From positions 62,001 through 126,000 of the forward strand of contig NZ_PBYA01000008.1 of assembly GCF_002729955.1 (NCBI RefSeq): DNA of 64,000 nucleotides. The letters are read 5' to 3'. Source of the DNA: Salinisphaera sp. Lineage in GTDB: Bacteria > Pseudomonadota > Gammaproteobacteria > Nevskiales > Salinisphaeraceae. Below the pieces are notes generated by a model that searched no databases, had not been told where the DNA came from, and worked only from the letters and a program-made list of their open reading frames with translations. Numbering within the stretch: the first letter of the stretch is position 1; every line of letters starts with the position of its first letter. Positions 8,388-16,772 of this stretch are shown one piece after another. Position numbers and translations under genes: made by a program.

Positions 8388-9434
8388 ATGAGCGCAGAAC
8401 TCACGTTTCAGATCATCGATACCCATGCCGGCGGCGATGTCAGCCGCATCGTGGTGGGCGGTATTACCCAGTTGCCCGGGGCGACGGTACGCCAGCAGAT
8501 GGAGTATCTGCGCGACCATGCCGACGGCCTGCGCACCGTGTTGCTCGAAGAGCCCTACGGTATCCCTGAGATGTCGGTGGACCTGATCGTGCCGCCGGCC
8601 AACCCCGAGGCGCAGGCCGGTTACATCATCATGGAAGTGATGGGCTACCCCATCTACTCGGGCTCCAACACCATCTGTACGGCCACCGCCCTGCTCGACA
8701 ACCACATGATCCCCAAGCGCGAAGGCCGTCAGCAGTTCGTGCTGGAATCGCCCGCCGGACGTGTGGCCATCGAGGCACGGGTGGAGAACGGCGTCGTGGA
8801 GGCGATCACCTGCGAAGGCCTGCCCAGCTATATCGACACCCACCGCGCCACAATTCATGTGCCGCTCATCGGTGAGGTGACCTACAGCATTGCCTATAGC
8901 GGGGGCTTTTATGCGCTGGTCGACGCGGCCGAGCTGGGCTTTTCGCTCACCCGCGACGAGGAGTCGCGCCTGGCCCACTGCGCCCAGGCAATCGTCGAGG
9001 CCATTCTGGAAGAACGCGGCTTTTCTCACTACGAGCTCGGCGACGTGGGGCCACTGCCGTTCCTGCACTTCATGGGCGATGTCGAGCAGACCGGCGCCGG
9101 CCATTACCGCTCGCGCTCGGCCACCTATGTGCACCCCGGCGTGATCTGTCGCAGCACCACCGGCACCGGCACCTCCGCGCGTATGGCGTTGATGCATTAC
9201 GAAGGCCGCATGCAGCCGGGCGATACGCTGGAAACCGTGTCACTGCGCGGCTCGAGCTTTCTGGGCACCTTCACGCGTGTAGCCCAGGCCGGCGGTCACG
9301 ACGTGGTGGAAAACACCATCACCGGCAAGGCCTATGTGATCGCACGTTCGCAGATCGTGGTCAACCCCGAAGACGAACTGGTCGACAGTTCCCAGCTGGG
9401 CGGCATTCTCACCTGCACACAAACTCGGGGCTAA
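8388..9434 (+). CDS. Proline racemase superfamily protein, Ser/Thr variant
   Basis: A 348-residue protein of the proline racemase / hydroxyproline epimerase / trans-3-hydroxyproline dehydratase superfamily: IDTHAGGDVSRIV at the N-terminus, the SGSNTICTATALL block (residues 91-103) and the RSTTGTGTSARMAL block (255-268). Both catalytic cysteine positions are replaced: the first (Cys of MCGHGT in racemases) is Ser91 and the second (Cys of RSPCGTGT) is Thr258. A Cys/Thr pair is known from trans-3-hydroxy-L-proline dehydratases; a Ser/Thr pair leaves no thiol base at either site. Another cysteine, Cys97, is close by. No other hydroxyproline genes surround it, so the reaction is open. Confidence 0.85.
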   Translation: MSAELTFQIIDTHAGGDVSRIVVGGITQLPGATVRQQMEYLRDHADGLRTVLLEEPYGIPEMSVDLIVPPANPEAQAGYIIMEVMGYPIYSGSNTICTATALLDNHMIPKREGRQQFVLESPAGRVAIEARVENGVVEAITCEGLPSYIDTHRATIHVPLIGEVTYSIAYSGGFYALVDAAELGFSLTRDEESRLAHCAQAIVEAILEERGFSHYELGDVGPLPFLHFMGDVEQTGAGHYRSRSATYVHPGVICRSTTGTGTSARMALMHYEGRMQPGDTLETVSLRGSSFLGTFTRVAQAGGHDVVENTITGKAYVIARSQIVVNPEDELVDSSQLGGILTCTQTRG

Positions 9435-9553
9435 GCGGACCGCATCCGTTCGACACGGCGGGCGCAACGGCGCTGGATCTATTCATTCCGCCACTAAACG
9501 CAAAGGACGGGCATGGCGGCTCGGTTTCGCCGCGCACGCGAGAGGCTAATCAG

Positions 9554-9580
9554 ATCTGCGTGCATCTGCGTCGATCTGCG
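9554..9580. repeat. Three tandem ATCTGCG units, period 10
   Basis: ATCTGCG occurs at 9554, 9564 and 9574, giving three near-identical 10-bp units in the 204-base gap between two convergent genes (the racemase-family and deacetylase-family genes). One unit per helical turn would put each copy on the same face of the DNA. No gene or clear terminator is seen in this gap. Confidence 0.5.
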
Positions 9581-9638
9581 GGCGTCTTGTCTTCCCAAAC
9601 ACGCCACATGTACATACGCCCTGCGGCAACGCGGGCCG

Positions 9639-10526
9639 TTAGCCGACCGATCGAGCGAAATGGCGGGCGATCGCCCCCGGCGTGGTCAGCCAGACATCGT
9701 CGCGCACCGCCGCCACATGGGCGAGCGCCCGGCGTAGCGCGCGCAGGCGAAACGGCTGGCCGACGATATACGGGTGCAGCGCGATGCCCATGACCAGGGG
9801 CTGCTCGCGCGCCTGCTCGCGCATTTCGTCGAACTGGTCGACGATGCGGGCGGCGAACTCGCGATAGTCGATATGGTGGGCCACGATCGACGGAATATCG
9901 TTGATCTCCTGCGGGTACGGCACTGATAGAATCCGCCCGCCGTCACGCGTGGCCATCCACGTCGGTTGATCGTCGTGGCACCAGTCCAGATGGTAGCCAA
10001 AGCCGGCCTCGGCGAGCAGGTCCGGGGTGATCTCGCTCTGGGCGATCCATGGGCCGAGCCAGCCGTTCGGTGCCTCGCCGAACGCCGCCGTGAGTCGATC
10101 GCGCGACTCGGCGATGAGCGCGGCCTCGCCGGCCTCGTCGAATTCGTTCTGGGATTCGCTGTTGGTCCGCCCGTGGGCAATGAGCTCGGTATGCAGACGC
10201 TCACGATAAGCCGTCACCAGTTCCGGACAATGGTCGAGGATCGTGCTGTTCACGATCAGGCCCACCGGCAGATCGAGCGCTTCGAACATGTCGAGCATGC
10301 GCCAGGCACCGACGCGGTTGCCATAGTCGCGCCACGCATAGTTGAGCACGTCAGGCTCGCGTCGGCCGCTCGCAAGCGCCGCGCCGTAACCCTGGCCGAA
10401 ATCGAAGTGTTCCAGATTCAGCCCGACATACACTGCCAGTCGCCGGCCGTCGGGCCAGTCGAAGTCCGGCCGATCAACGATGGCGCTGTAGGGATAGCGC
10501 CCGTGGCTTCGAGGGGTTCGTGGCAT
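9639..10526 (-). CDS. Polysaccharide deacetylase family (NodB-like) hydrolase
   Basis: A 295-residue (beta/alpha) barrel hydrolase of the NodB-fold group, closest by motif to PuuE/allantoinase-like members. Visible blocks are RRLAVYVGLNLEHFDFG, WRDYGNRVGAWRMLDMFE, AHGRTNSE (metal-binding His region), WLGPWIAQSEITPDLLAEAGF and MGIALHPYIVGQPFRLRAL. The Asp of the usual DD dyad is not obvious. No signal peptide is present, so it acts in the cytoplasm, as PuuE-type amidases do. It diverges from the secreted DNA ligase gene. The substrate is probably a small amide rather than a polysaccharide, by analogy only. Confidence 0.82.
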   Translation of the reverse strand: MPRTPRSHGRYPYSAIVDRPDFDWPDGRRLAVYVGLNLEHFDFGQGYGAALASGRREPDVLNYAWRDYGNRVGAWRMLDMFEALDLPVGLIVNSTILDHCPELVTAYRERLHTELIAHGRTNSESQNEFDEAGEAALIAESRDRLTAAFGEAPNGWLGPWIAQSEITPDLLAEAGFGYHLDWCHDDQPTWMATRDGGRILSVPYPQEINDIPSIVAHHIDYREFAARIVDQFDEMREQAREQPLVMGIALHPYIVGQPFRLRALRRALAHVAAVRDDVWLTTPGAIARHFARSVG

Positions 10527-10619
10527 GACAGGGCCGCAGACGGAATAGACGGCGCCAGTGTAAGGCCCGGATGCATGCGGCGCCCATCTGCGCTAGCGTC
10601 GGGTACGGGGGTGTGGTGC

Positions 10620-11501
10620 ATGCGATCGAATCATACATTCGCGACCGGGTGGCTCATCCACGTGGTGCTGGTGTTATTCAGCGGCCTTACGGCCGCCGCC
10701 GAACCGCCATCGGTCACGCTGGCCGAACGCTACGACGGCCAGCACGATCTGTCGACCTACTGGGTGAGCGAGAAATACGACGGCGTACGCGGCTACTGGA
10801 CCGGCGACGCACTTCTCACCCGCGGCGGTACGCCTATCGATACGCCGGCCTGGTTCACCGCCGGCTGGCCGGACACGCCCATGGACGGCGAGCTGTGGAT
10901 CGGCTACGGCGAGTTCGCCCGTGTTTCCGGCATCGTACGAACCCACGACGCCCGCGATCGCGAGTGGCGCCGGATCAGCTATCGCGTGTTCGACCTACCC
11001 GAACACGGCGGCGATTTCGACGCCCGGGTGCCGGCCATTCGCGAAACCGTGGCCGCTATCGACCAGCCCTGGGTGGTCGCGATTCGTCAGTTCAAGGTCG
11101 ACGATCCGACCGCGCTCGATGCGGCCCTGGACGCAGTGCTCGCCCGTGGCGGCGAAGGGTTGATACTGCACCGCGGCGCGGCGCCCTATCGCGCCGGGCG
11201 CAGCGACGATCTGCTCAAACTCAAGCCCTACGACGATGCCGAAGCGATCGTGACCGCCATCAACCCCGGCCAGGGCCGCCTCGAAGGCCTGATGGGCTCG
11301 CTCGACGTACGTACGCCCGACGGGCGCGAATTTGCCATCGGCAGCGGCTTTACCGACGCTGAGCGTGCCGATCCCCCACCGGTGGGCAGCTGGATAACCT
11401 ATCGTTACAACGGCGAAACCGCGACCGGCCTACCGCGGTTTGCCCGTTTTCTAAGGCGACGACCGGGCGGACCGCCGCCCGAGCCGGACTCAGGCGGGTA
11501 A
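10620..11501 (+). CDS. ligE: Secreted ATP-dependent DNA ligase, LigE type
   Basis: A 293-residue minimal ATP-dependent ligase with an N-terminal export signal (hydrophobic WLIHVVLVLFSGLTAAA, residues 11-27), a mark of the LigE class. Motif I is SEKYDGVRGYW, with Lys52 as predicted adenylated residue; motif III-like YRVFDLPEH, motif IV GGEGLILH and motif V LLKLKPYDDAEA follow. A short OB-fold ends the protein (GSWITYRYNGETATGLPRFARF). LigE enzymes seal nicks, are thought to act in the periplasm, and have been linked to DNA uptake or biofilm in Proteobacteria. The ATG was chosen because signal peptide and ligase core follow directly. Confidence 0.9.
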   Translation: MRSNHTFATGWLIHVVLVLFSGLTAAAEPPSVTLAERYDGQHDLSTYWVSEKYDGVRGYWTGDALLTRGGTPIDTPAWFTAGWPDTPMDGELWIGYGEFARVSGIVRTHDARDREWRRISYRVFDLPEHGGDFDARVPAIRETVAAIDQPWVVAIRQFKVDDPTALDAALDAVLARGGEGLILHRGAAPYRAGRSDDLLKLKPYDDAEAIVTAINPGQGRLEGLMGSLDVRTPDGREFAIGSGFTDAERADPPPVGSWITYRYNGETATGLPRFARFLRRRPGGPPPEPDSGG

Positions 11502-11547
11502 GACGACACGCGCCGCCTGCCCCGATCCGAGGGCCAGGCCTAGGCGA

Positions 11548-11850
11548 CTAGAGCTTGACCTCGAAGCCTTCGAACTGGGGCGGGCCGAGATAGATATCGC
11601 GGCGCGCGCCGGCGTTTGCGTGGGCCTTGCGAAAGGCCTCGCTCTGGGTCCAGGCCTCGAACGCTGCGCGGGATTCCCACTCGGAGTGCGAGGCAAACAA
11701 CGTGTGCTCCTCGTTGGACGGCCCCTGCAACAGATTGAACTGCTTGAAGCCGGGCACCTCCTGCAGATGGGTGTCGCGTTCGCGCCAGATGGCGAGAAAC
11801 TCCTCTTCGCAGCCGGGTTTGATCTTGAAACGGTTCATGGCAATGAACAT
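11548..11850 (-). CDS. Antibiotic biosynthesis monooxygenase (ABM/IsdG-like) domain protein
   Basis: A 100-residue single-domain protein with the dimeric alpha-beta barrel pattern: FIAMNRFKIKPGCEEEFLAIWRERDTHLQEVPGF, then FNLLQGPSNEEHTLFASHSEWESRAAFEAWTQSEAFRKAH. This matches the HmoA/IsdG heme-oxygenase-like branch, where the Asn of MNRF and the His of SEAFRKAH are typical heme-pocket positions. The start ATG has a GGGAG site; a longer upstream frame is unlikely. It may degrade heme or act as a quinol monooxygenase; heme is favoured by motif. It diverges from the AEC transporter. Confidence 0.82.
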   Translation of the reverse strand: MFIAMNRFKIKPGCEEEFLAIWRERDTHLQEVPGFKQFNLLQGPSNEEHTLFASHSEWESRAAFEAWTQSEAFRKAHANAGARRDIYLGPPQFEGFEVKL

Positions 11851-11987
11851 GGCCTGCTCCCATCCGTGAAAAACCGTTGTGAGTATACGCATCGCCCGGC
11901 GCCCCATGGCCAGGACGATCAATGCGCAGTACAGCTACAATGGCGCGTTTTGTGACCGGGCCGGCCTTGGCCCCGACAGGAGCCTTC

Positions 11988-12860
11988 GTGCTGATTCGTA
12001 TTCTCGAGATCACGGTGCCGGTATTCGGCATCATCGCCCTGGCCTACGCCTACGGGCGCCGACGCCCGACTGATCTGCGCGATGCGAACCGGCTCAACAT
12101 CAGCATCTTCACGCCCGCGCTGATTTTTCATGCGCTCACCGAGCGCTCCCAGGGCGGGGACGATTTCATTATGGCCGCCGTCGGCGCCACGGTGATCGTG
12201 CTCGGTTCCGGCCTGCTCGCCTGGTCCTGGGTACGGTTCACCAAACGCGACCCGGCCGTCTACGTCGGCCCGGCCATGTTCAACAACTGTGGCAATCTGG
12301 GCCTGCCGCTGGCGATTCTCGCCTTCGGCGAAGACGCCCTGCCGCTGGCCGTGGTGCTGCTGGTCACCGAAAACCTGCTGCAATTCACCGTCGGGCTGTG
12401 GCTGCTGGGCGATTCGATTCATATCAAACGCCTGGCCACCAATCCGGTCCTGGTGGCCACCTTCGCCGGCGTGATCGGCATGGTCATGGACTGGCATGCC
12501 CCGGCCATGATCGAGCCCGGCATACGCATGCTAGGCGAAATCTCCATTCCGCTCATGCTGGTCGCACTCGGCGTACGCCTGGCCGACGGTGCGCCGGGCC
12601 AATGGTCCGCCGGCTTCTGGGGCGGACTGGCCTGCCCGCTCACCGGCCTGATCGTGGCCGTGCCCTGGGTTTTGATCACCCAACCCGATCCGCCGCTGGC
12701 CGCACTGCTGATCGTGTTCGGCGCCCTGCCGCCGGCCGTACTCAACTACATGCTCGCCGAACAGTTCGAGATCGCCCCGCAGCAGGTCGCCGCGATCGTG
12801 GCCGTCGGACATGTAATCGCGCTCGCGGTCATACCGCTCGCGCTTTATTGCGTTCTATAG
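11988..12860 (+). CDS. AEC (auxin efflux carrier) family transporter
   Basis: A 290-residue protein with about ten membrane helices and the AEC pattern: ITVPVFGIIALAYAYGRR, LNISIFTPALIFHAL, FNNCGNLGLPLAILAFGEDALPLAVV and GEISIPLMLVALGVRL, ending with an ALPPAVLNYMLAEQF block. The GTG start is preceded by AGGAG at the right distance, better than the upstream in-frame ATG. Bacterial AEC members carry carboxylates such as malate or malonate, or amino acids. No metabolic partner lies beside it, so the substrate is open. Confidence 0.88.
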   Translation: MLIRILEITVPVFGIIALAYAYGRRRPTDLRDANRLNISIFTPALIFHALTERSQGGDDFIMAAVGATVIVLGSGLLAWSWVRFTKRDPAVYVGPAMFNNCGNLGLPLAILAFGEDALPLAVVLLVTENLLQFTVGLWLLGDSIHIKRLATNPVLVATFAGVIGMVMDWHAPAMIEPGIRMLGEISIPLMLVALGVRLADGAPGQWSAGFWGGLACPLTGLIVAVPWVLITQPDPPLAALLIVFGALPPAVLNYMLAEQFEIAPQQVAAIVAVGHVIALAVIPLALYCVL

Positions 12861-12910
12861 CGCCTGCATCGAGATCGCTTGCCCAGCTACGTCCCATGCG
12901 AGAAAAGACG

Positions 12911-13210
12911 TCAGCGAAGCCGCGAGGGTAATTTGCTCGGATTCGCCTTGCCATGCGTACGAGCGAGTATCGTAATTCGGCTTTCTGGTATCTGATACCA
13001 AACCAGAAACGGAAATCGGCGCAGCACTGCTCGCCGTATGCCGCGGTATTTTTGCGGGTAAAGAAACGGCTCTTCGGCGATCCGCGCCACCAGGGCGTTG
13101 AATTCAGCGTTGAACTCGGCTGCCAAACCGACCTGTTGCTGTTCGTACCACTACTGAGCTTCCACCACATCACGTTCTGCGGTGCGACGAAAATAGACGT
13201 TGTAGATCAA
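12911..13210 (-). pseudogene. ParE/RelE-family toxin interrupted by an amber codon
   Basis: Reading from a TTG at 13210, which overlaps the antitoxin stop (TTGA), the frame gives LIYNVYFRRTAERDVVEAQ, a TAG codon at 13151-13153, then WYEQQQVGLAAEFNAEFNAL and on to RRFPFLVWYQIPE, ITILARTHG and a normal stop. Both halves lie in one frame and fit a single toxin of about 98 residues; the amber falls at a variable position just before the conserved WYE. Without suppression, only the last 71 residues could be made, from an internal TTG at 13126, lacking the first helix. Likely an inactivated toxin, unless this is a sequencing error or a suppressed codon. Confidence 0.85.
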
Positions 13211-13428
13211 GGCAGCTGGCTTTTGATTCGCTCGCGAACGTCGGACCACGGGCTTTCGTCAGCCGGATTCGCTTCAGCATCCGCGATACGCGCGTCCAGT
13301 AACGATTGCTCGGCGGCTGTCACCGGCACCTCTTCCGTGCCAATCGTTTCCCAGACCGCCTGGATGAACTCCAATCGCTCAGCAAGTGAGAGTTCCTTGA
13401 CCTTCGATATTAAGTTCGCATCGATCAT
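13207..13428 (-). CDS. Addiction-module antitoxin (TIGR02574-like)
   Basis: A 73-residue acidic protein: LISKVKELSLAERLEFIQAVWETIG, then an Asp/Glu-rich middle and ESPWSDVRERIKSQLP. This is the pattern of the short 'putative addiction module component' antitoxins paired with ParE/RelE toxins. It lies directly upstream of the toxin, with its stop overlapping the toxin TTG start, as expected for coupled antitoxin-toxin expression. The antitoxin frame is intact while the toxin is interrupted. Confidence 0.85.
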   Translation of the reverse strand: MIDANLISKVKELSLAERLEFIQAVWETIGTEEVPVTAAEQSLLDARIADAEANPADESPWSDVRERIKSQLP

Positions 13429-13626
13429 GGCTAGAGAATAGCGTAATCACCGCATACGCAATACGCCCGGTCACCAAGCACACAACTCAAGCAGACAACT
13501 ATCGAGTTCAAACCGGCGCGGCACAATAACAAGCCGTCTCAGCCCACCTGGGTACGCCATGGGGGAACGCGCGCAGCGACCACTTACCTTCAACTGGACA
13601 ACGCCCCAGATGTTCGGCGGTTCGCA

Positions 13627-13661
13627 CAAAAAAGCCGGCCGATCATAAGACCGGCCGGCTT
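13627..13661 (-). terminator. Rho-independent terminator after the Old Yellow Enzyme gene
   Basis: On the minus strand, AAGCCGGCCG pairs with CGGCCGGCTT across a 10-base loop and is followed by a T-run. It sits 27 bases after the stop of the flavin oxidoreductase gene. The rest of 13429-13626 shows no gene. Confidence 0.85.
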
Positions 13662-13687
13662 GGCGCAACGCAGGATGCGCTATCCGA

Positions 13688-14797
13688 TCAACTCTGTTCG
13701 CTCAGGAAGGGATAGTCGGTATAGCCCTTTTCGTCGCCGCCGTAGTAGGTGGCTTCGTCGGGCTTGTTGAGTTCGGCACCGACACGGAAGCGCTCCACAA
13801 GATCCGGGTTGGCGATATAGGGACGACCGAAGGCCGCACCGTCGCCGAGATCCTTTTCGATCAGGTCTTCGGTCTTCTCCGCCGTGTAGTGGCCGCAGAA
13901 AATAAGCTTGCCGTTGGCAAAGCGCTCCCGCAGGGACTGACGGAACTCGTCGGTGAGCTTGATATTGCCGCCGGCCCAGTCGGGTTCCGCGATATGCAGA
14001 TAGGCCAGACCACGCTTGTTGAGCTGTTCGGCCATGTAGAAGGCCATGGCCTTGGGTTCGTCGTCGCTCAGGCCGAAGATCTCGATGAACGGCGACATGC
14101 GAATGCCCACGCGATCGGCGCCCATCACTTCAACCACGGCATCGACGACTTCCAGCGGCAGACGCGCGCGGTTCTCGATCGAGCCGCCATAGGCGTCGGT
14201 CCGCTTGTTGGAACCGGTGGCCATGAACTGCTGGAGCAGATAGGCGTTGGCGGCATGGACTTCCACCATGTCGAAGCCGGCCCGCTTGGCGCGGATGGCG
14301 GCCTGACGATATTCCTCGACCACCTCGGGGATTTCCTTGGTTTCCAGCGCACGCGGCGTGGAGGAATCCTGCAGGCCTTCGCTGCCATCCTCGAACTGGA
14401 CATAGGACTGGGCGCCTTCGCCGCGAATGGCACTGGGCGCGACCGGCTTGCGGCCGTCCGGGTGCACCATTTCATGGCCGACCCGGCCGACGTGCCACAG
14501 CTGCAGGCACATGCGACCGCCGGCGTCATGCACGGCGTCCACCACGCCTTTCCAGCCGGCTTCCTGCTCGTCGGTGAAAATGCTCGGGGTGAACACATAA
14601 CCGCGGGCGGATTCCGAGATGTTGGTAGCCTCGGAGATGATCATGCCGGCGCCGGCACGCTGCGAGTAATAGGTACGCTGCATTTCGCCCGGCACCTGAT
14701 CGCGACAGCGCGCACGTGTGAGCGGCGCCATGATGACGCGGTTGGGCAGCTGTACGGCGCCAAAATCGATGGGGGAAAGAAGCTTGTCGACGGCCAT
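13688..14797 (-). CDS. Old Yellow Enzyme family NADH:flavin oxidoreductase (NemA-like)
   Basis: A 369-residue FMN barrel enzyme. Features are LLSPIDFGAVQLPNRVIMAPLTRARC at the N-terminus, CLQLWHVGRVGH, MVEVHAANAYLLQQFM with the His/Asn pair that binds the phenolic or nitro substrate, and YGGSIENRARLPLEVV. NemA-type enzymes reduce activated alkenes, nitroesters, N-ethylmaleimide and quinones with NAD(P)H. The ATG at 14797 has an AAGGA site; an in-frame extension upstream of 38 codons reads like non-coding sequence. It ends in its own strong terminator, and lies downstream of azurin, which also has its own terminator. Confidence 0.92.
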   Translation of the reverse strand: MAVDKLLSPIDFGAVQLPNRVIMAPLTRARCRDQVPGEMQRTYYSQRAGAGMIISEATNISESARGYVFTPSIFTDEQEAGWKGVVDAVHDAGGRMCLQLWHVGRVGHEMVHPDGRKPVAPSAIRGEGAQSYVQFEDGSEGLQDSSTPRALETKEIPEVVEEYRQAAIRAKRAGFDMVEVHAANAYLLQQFMATGSNKRTDAYGGSIENRARLPLEVVDAVVEVMGADRVGIRMSPFIEIFGLSDDEPKAMAFYMAEQLNKRGLAYLHIAEPDWAGGNIKLTDEFRQSLRERFANGKLIFCGHYTAEKTEDLIEKDLGDGAAFGRPYIANPDLVERFRVGAELNKPDEATYYGGDEKGYTDYPFLSEQS

Positions 14798-14908
14798 TTT
14801 GGTTCCTTGGACGAAAGATCGTGTGATGCCCAAGGAGTTGGTGGCCGCGACGGGCAAATCAAGTCGATTGCGCACAACGCATTCTTGCGCCAGACACAAA
14901 ACCGGGCA

Positions 14909-14941
14909 CAAAAAAGGCCCTGCCGCAGTGCGACAGGGCCT
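14909..14941 (-). terminator. Rho-independent terminator after azurin
   Basis: On the minus strand AGGCCCTGTCG and its partner TGCCGCAGGGCCT-like arm form a GC-rich hairpin followed directly by a T-run. It sits 18 bases past the azurin stop codon, so azurin is probably a single-gene transcript. Confidence 0.85.
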
Positions 14942-14959
14942 GAACTCGCCTGGCTGCGC

Positions 14960-15412
14960 TTATTCGGCCTTGACCGTCAACGTGCCCTTCATGCCGGCCT
15001 GGAAATGGCCCGGGAAGGTGCAGATATAGGTGTAGTCGCCCGGCTCTTCCGGTGCGGTGAAGGTCACCGAATCGGATTCGCCGCCGCCAACCAGCCCGGT
15101 ATGGGCGACGATCTGGTCGCTCAATTCTTCCGGCACGTAGTCGTTGGCCTTGGCGCTCATCGCGGCTTCGTCGATCTTGGCCGCATCGGCATCCGCCTTG
15201 AGCAGAATCCAGTTATGCGCCATGGCCGCGGCCGGCAACTTGCTGTTGTTGACCAGCTTCACCGTGACTTCTTCGCCCGGCTTGACCGTGATCGATTCCT
15301 GGCTAAAGCGCAGGCTGTTGGTGCCCTCGATTTCGACCGTCTTCGCCTGGGCGGCGACCGCCAGCGTGGACAGCGCAGCAAACAGCGCGAACAGAATTGT
15401 CTTCTTCAACAT
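14960..15412 (-). CDS. azu: Azurin, periplasmic blue copper protein
   Basis: A 150-residue precursor with a signal peptide (MLKKTILFALFAALSTLAVAAQA, cleavage after residue 23). The mature cupredoxin carries the full type-1 copper site: His66 (AHNWIL), Cys131 and His136 (ICTFPGH) and Met141 (GMKG). It would carry electrons in the periplasm, for example to a peroxidase or nitrite reductase. Unlike classic azurins, the two cysteines that form the N-terminal disulfide are missing: Cys131 is the only cysteine in the mature chain. The upstream in-frame extension was rejected because the signal peptide starts at this ATG. Confidence 0.93.
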   Translation of the reverse strand: MLKKTILFALFAALSTLAVAAQAKTVEIEGTNSLRFSQESITVKPGEEVTVKLVNNSKLPAAAMAHNWILLKADADAAKIDEAAMSAKANDYVPEELSDQIVAHTGLVGGGESDSVTFTAPEEPGDYTYICTFPGHFQAGMKGTLTVKAE

Positions 15413-15586
15413 GTGAATTATCTCCGTCGATTTTGTATATGCACAATGAAAGCAATACGAGCGATACGCAAGCTGTGGCAAAGACGATGTGCCCGGGCCA
15501 CGGGCCAGACGCTCGCGAACCCGATCGCTGAAAAGTCTAGCCGGCACGGCTGAACCCCGGCTGACGCATCGAACATGGGCGACGGC

Positions 15587-16711
15587 TTAAAAGACGATGA
15601 CCTGTCGGATGGCCTCACCGGCGGCGAGCCGCTCGAAGCCGGTATTGATCTCGTCGAGCGACAGCCGATGGGTGAGCAGCCGGTCCACCGGCAGACGGCC
15701 GGCCTGATAAAGCGCGATGTATTCGGGGATATCGAGCTTGGGCACATGGCCACCCAGATACGAGCCCATGAGGGTGCGCTCCTGGGCTACCAGCTGGGTG
15801 GGCGATACCGGCAGGCGCACGTCCGGATGGGGCAGGCCGGCGGTGACCGTCTTGCCGCCCTTGCCGGTGGCCGCAAAGGCGAACTCCAGGGCCGGCTGTA
15901 CGCCCGCGAATTCCGCGGCCACGTCCACGCCGCCGCCGGTCCATTCCTTGATCTTGTCGAGTGCGTCCTCGTCCTTGGTATTCACTGTGGCGGTGGCGCC
16001 CAGCTCGCGCGCGCGCTCGAGCTTCTCGTCGTCGATATCGGCGGCGATCACCTGTGAGGCGCCGCCGGCAATCGCACCCAGTACGGCCGACAGGCCCACG
16101 CCGCCGAGACCGACCACGAGTACGGTCTGGCCCAGACGCAGATTGGCGGTATGCACCATCGCGCCCACGCCGGTGAGCACGGCACAGCCGAAGATGGCCG
16201 CAATCTCGAAATCCAGGTTCTTATCGATCTTGACCAGAGATTCGGTGCGTACCACCGCGTATTCGGCAAAGCCGGACACGCCCAGGTGGTGATAGACGTC
16301 GCCGGCCTGCTCCTTGATACGGATGCCCTCATCGAGGAGCGTACCGGCGTTGTTCGCCTGTGCACCCGGCGTGCACAGCGCAGCCCGGCCATCGGCACAG
16401 TAGTCGCAGTGGCCGCAGCTGGGTACAAAGGAACACACGATATGGTCGCCAACCTCGAAGCCCTTGACGTTCGGCCCGACCTCGATGATCTCGCCGGCCG
16501 CTTCGTGGCCCAGCACCATGGGCGTAGGCCGGGGCCGGTTGCCGTCGATGGTGGACAGATCCGAATGACACAGCCCGGCCGCATGTACCTTGATGAGCAC
16601 CTCGCCCGCCTGCGGCGCATCGAGCTCGAAGGTCTCGATCTTGAGCGGCTGGGAATCACTGTAGGGGCGTTGCGCGGACATTTCGCGCAATACGGCGGCT
16701 CGGGTCTGCAT
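15587..16711 (-). CDS. Zinc-dependent alcohol dehydrogenase (MDR)
   Basis: A 374-residue zinc alcohol dehydrogenase. The catalytic-zinc block is GLCHSDLSTIDG and GHEAAGEIIEVG; the structural-zinc lobe is CGHCDYCADGRAALC; the NAD loop is VLVVGLGGVGLSAVLGA. Overall it resembles the class III / aryl-alcohol dehydrogenase branch with the longer substrate lobe. The ATG at 16711 has a GGAG six bases upstream; 20 extra in-frame codons before it are unlikely. A palindrome 62 bases upstream may be its operator. It probably oxidises a primary alcohol with NAD+; the substrate is unknown. Confidence 0.92.
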   Translation of the reverse strand: MQTRAAVLREMSAQRPYSDSQPLKIETFELDAPQAGEVLIKVHAAGLCHSDLSTIDGNRPRPTPMVLGHEAAGEIIEVGPNVKGFEVGDHIVCSFVPSCGHCDYCADGRAALCTPGAQANNAGTLLDEGIRIKEQAGDVYHHLGVSGFAEYAVVRTESLVKIDKNLDFEIAAIFGCAVLTGVGAMVHTANLRLGQTVLVVGLGGVGLSAVLGAIAGGASQVIAADIDDEKLERARELGATATVNTKDEDALDKIKEWTGGGVDVAAEFAGVQPALEFAFAATGKGGKTVTAGLPHPDVRLPVSPTQLVAQERTLMGSYLGGHVPKLDIPEYIALYQAGRLPVDRLLTHRLSLDEINTGFERLAAGEAIRQVIVF

Positions 16712-16772
16712 AAGAACTCCTGGTCTTGAAAAATGCCGGCAATATAAGCGGCCTGCGCTCGAATCTATCATT

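Noticed and set aside
12829-13173. A 114-codon minus-strand frame overlapping the toxin in another frame
   Set aside because: The adjacent frame gives the recognised ParE/RelE sequence; this one is a by-product.
13471-13668. A 65-codon minus-strand frame in the gap after the antitoxin
   Set aside because: It runs through the intrinsic terminator of the Old Yellow Enzyme gene and has no family pattern.
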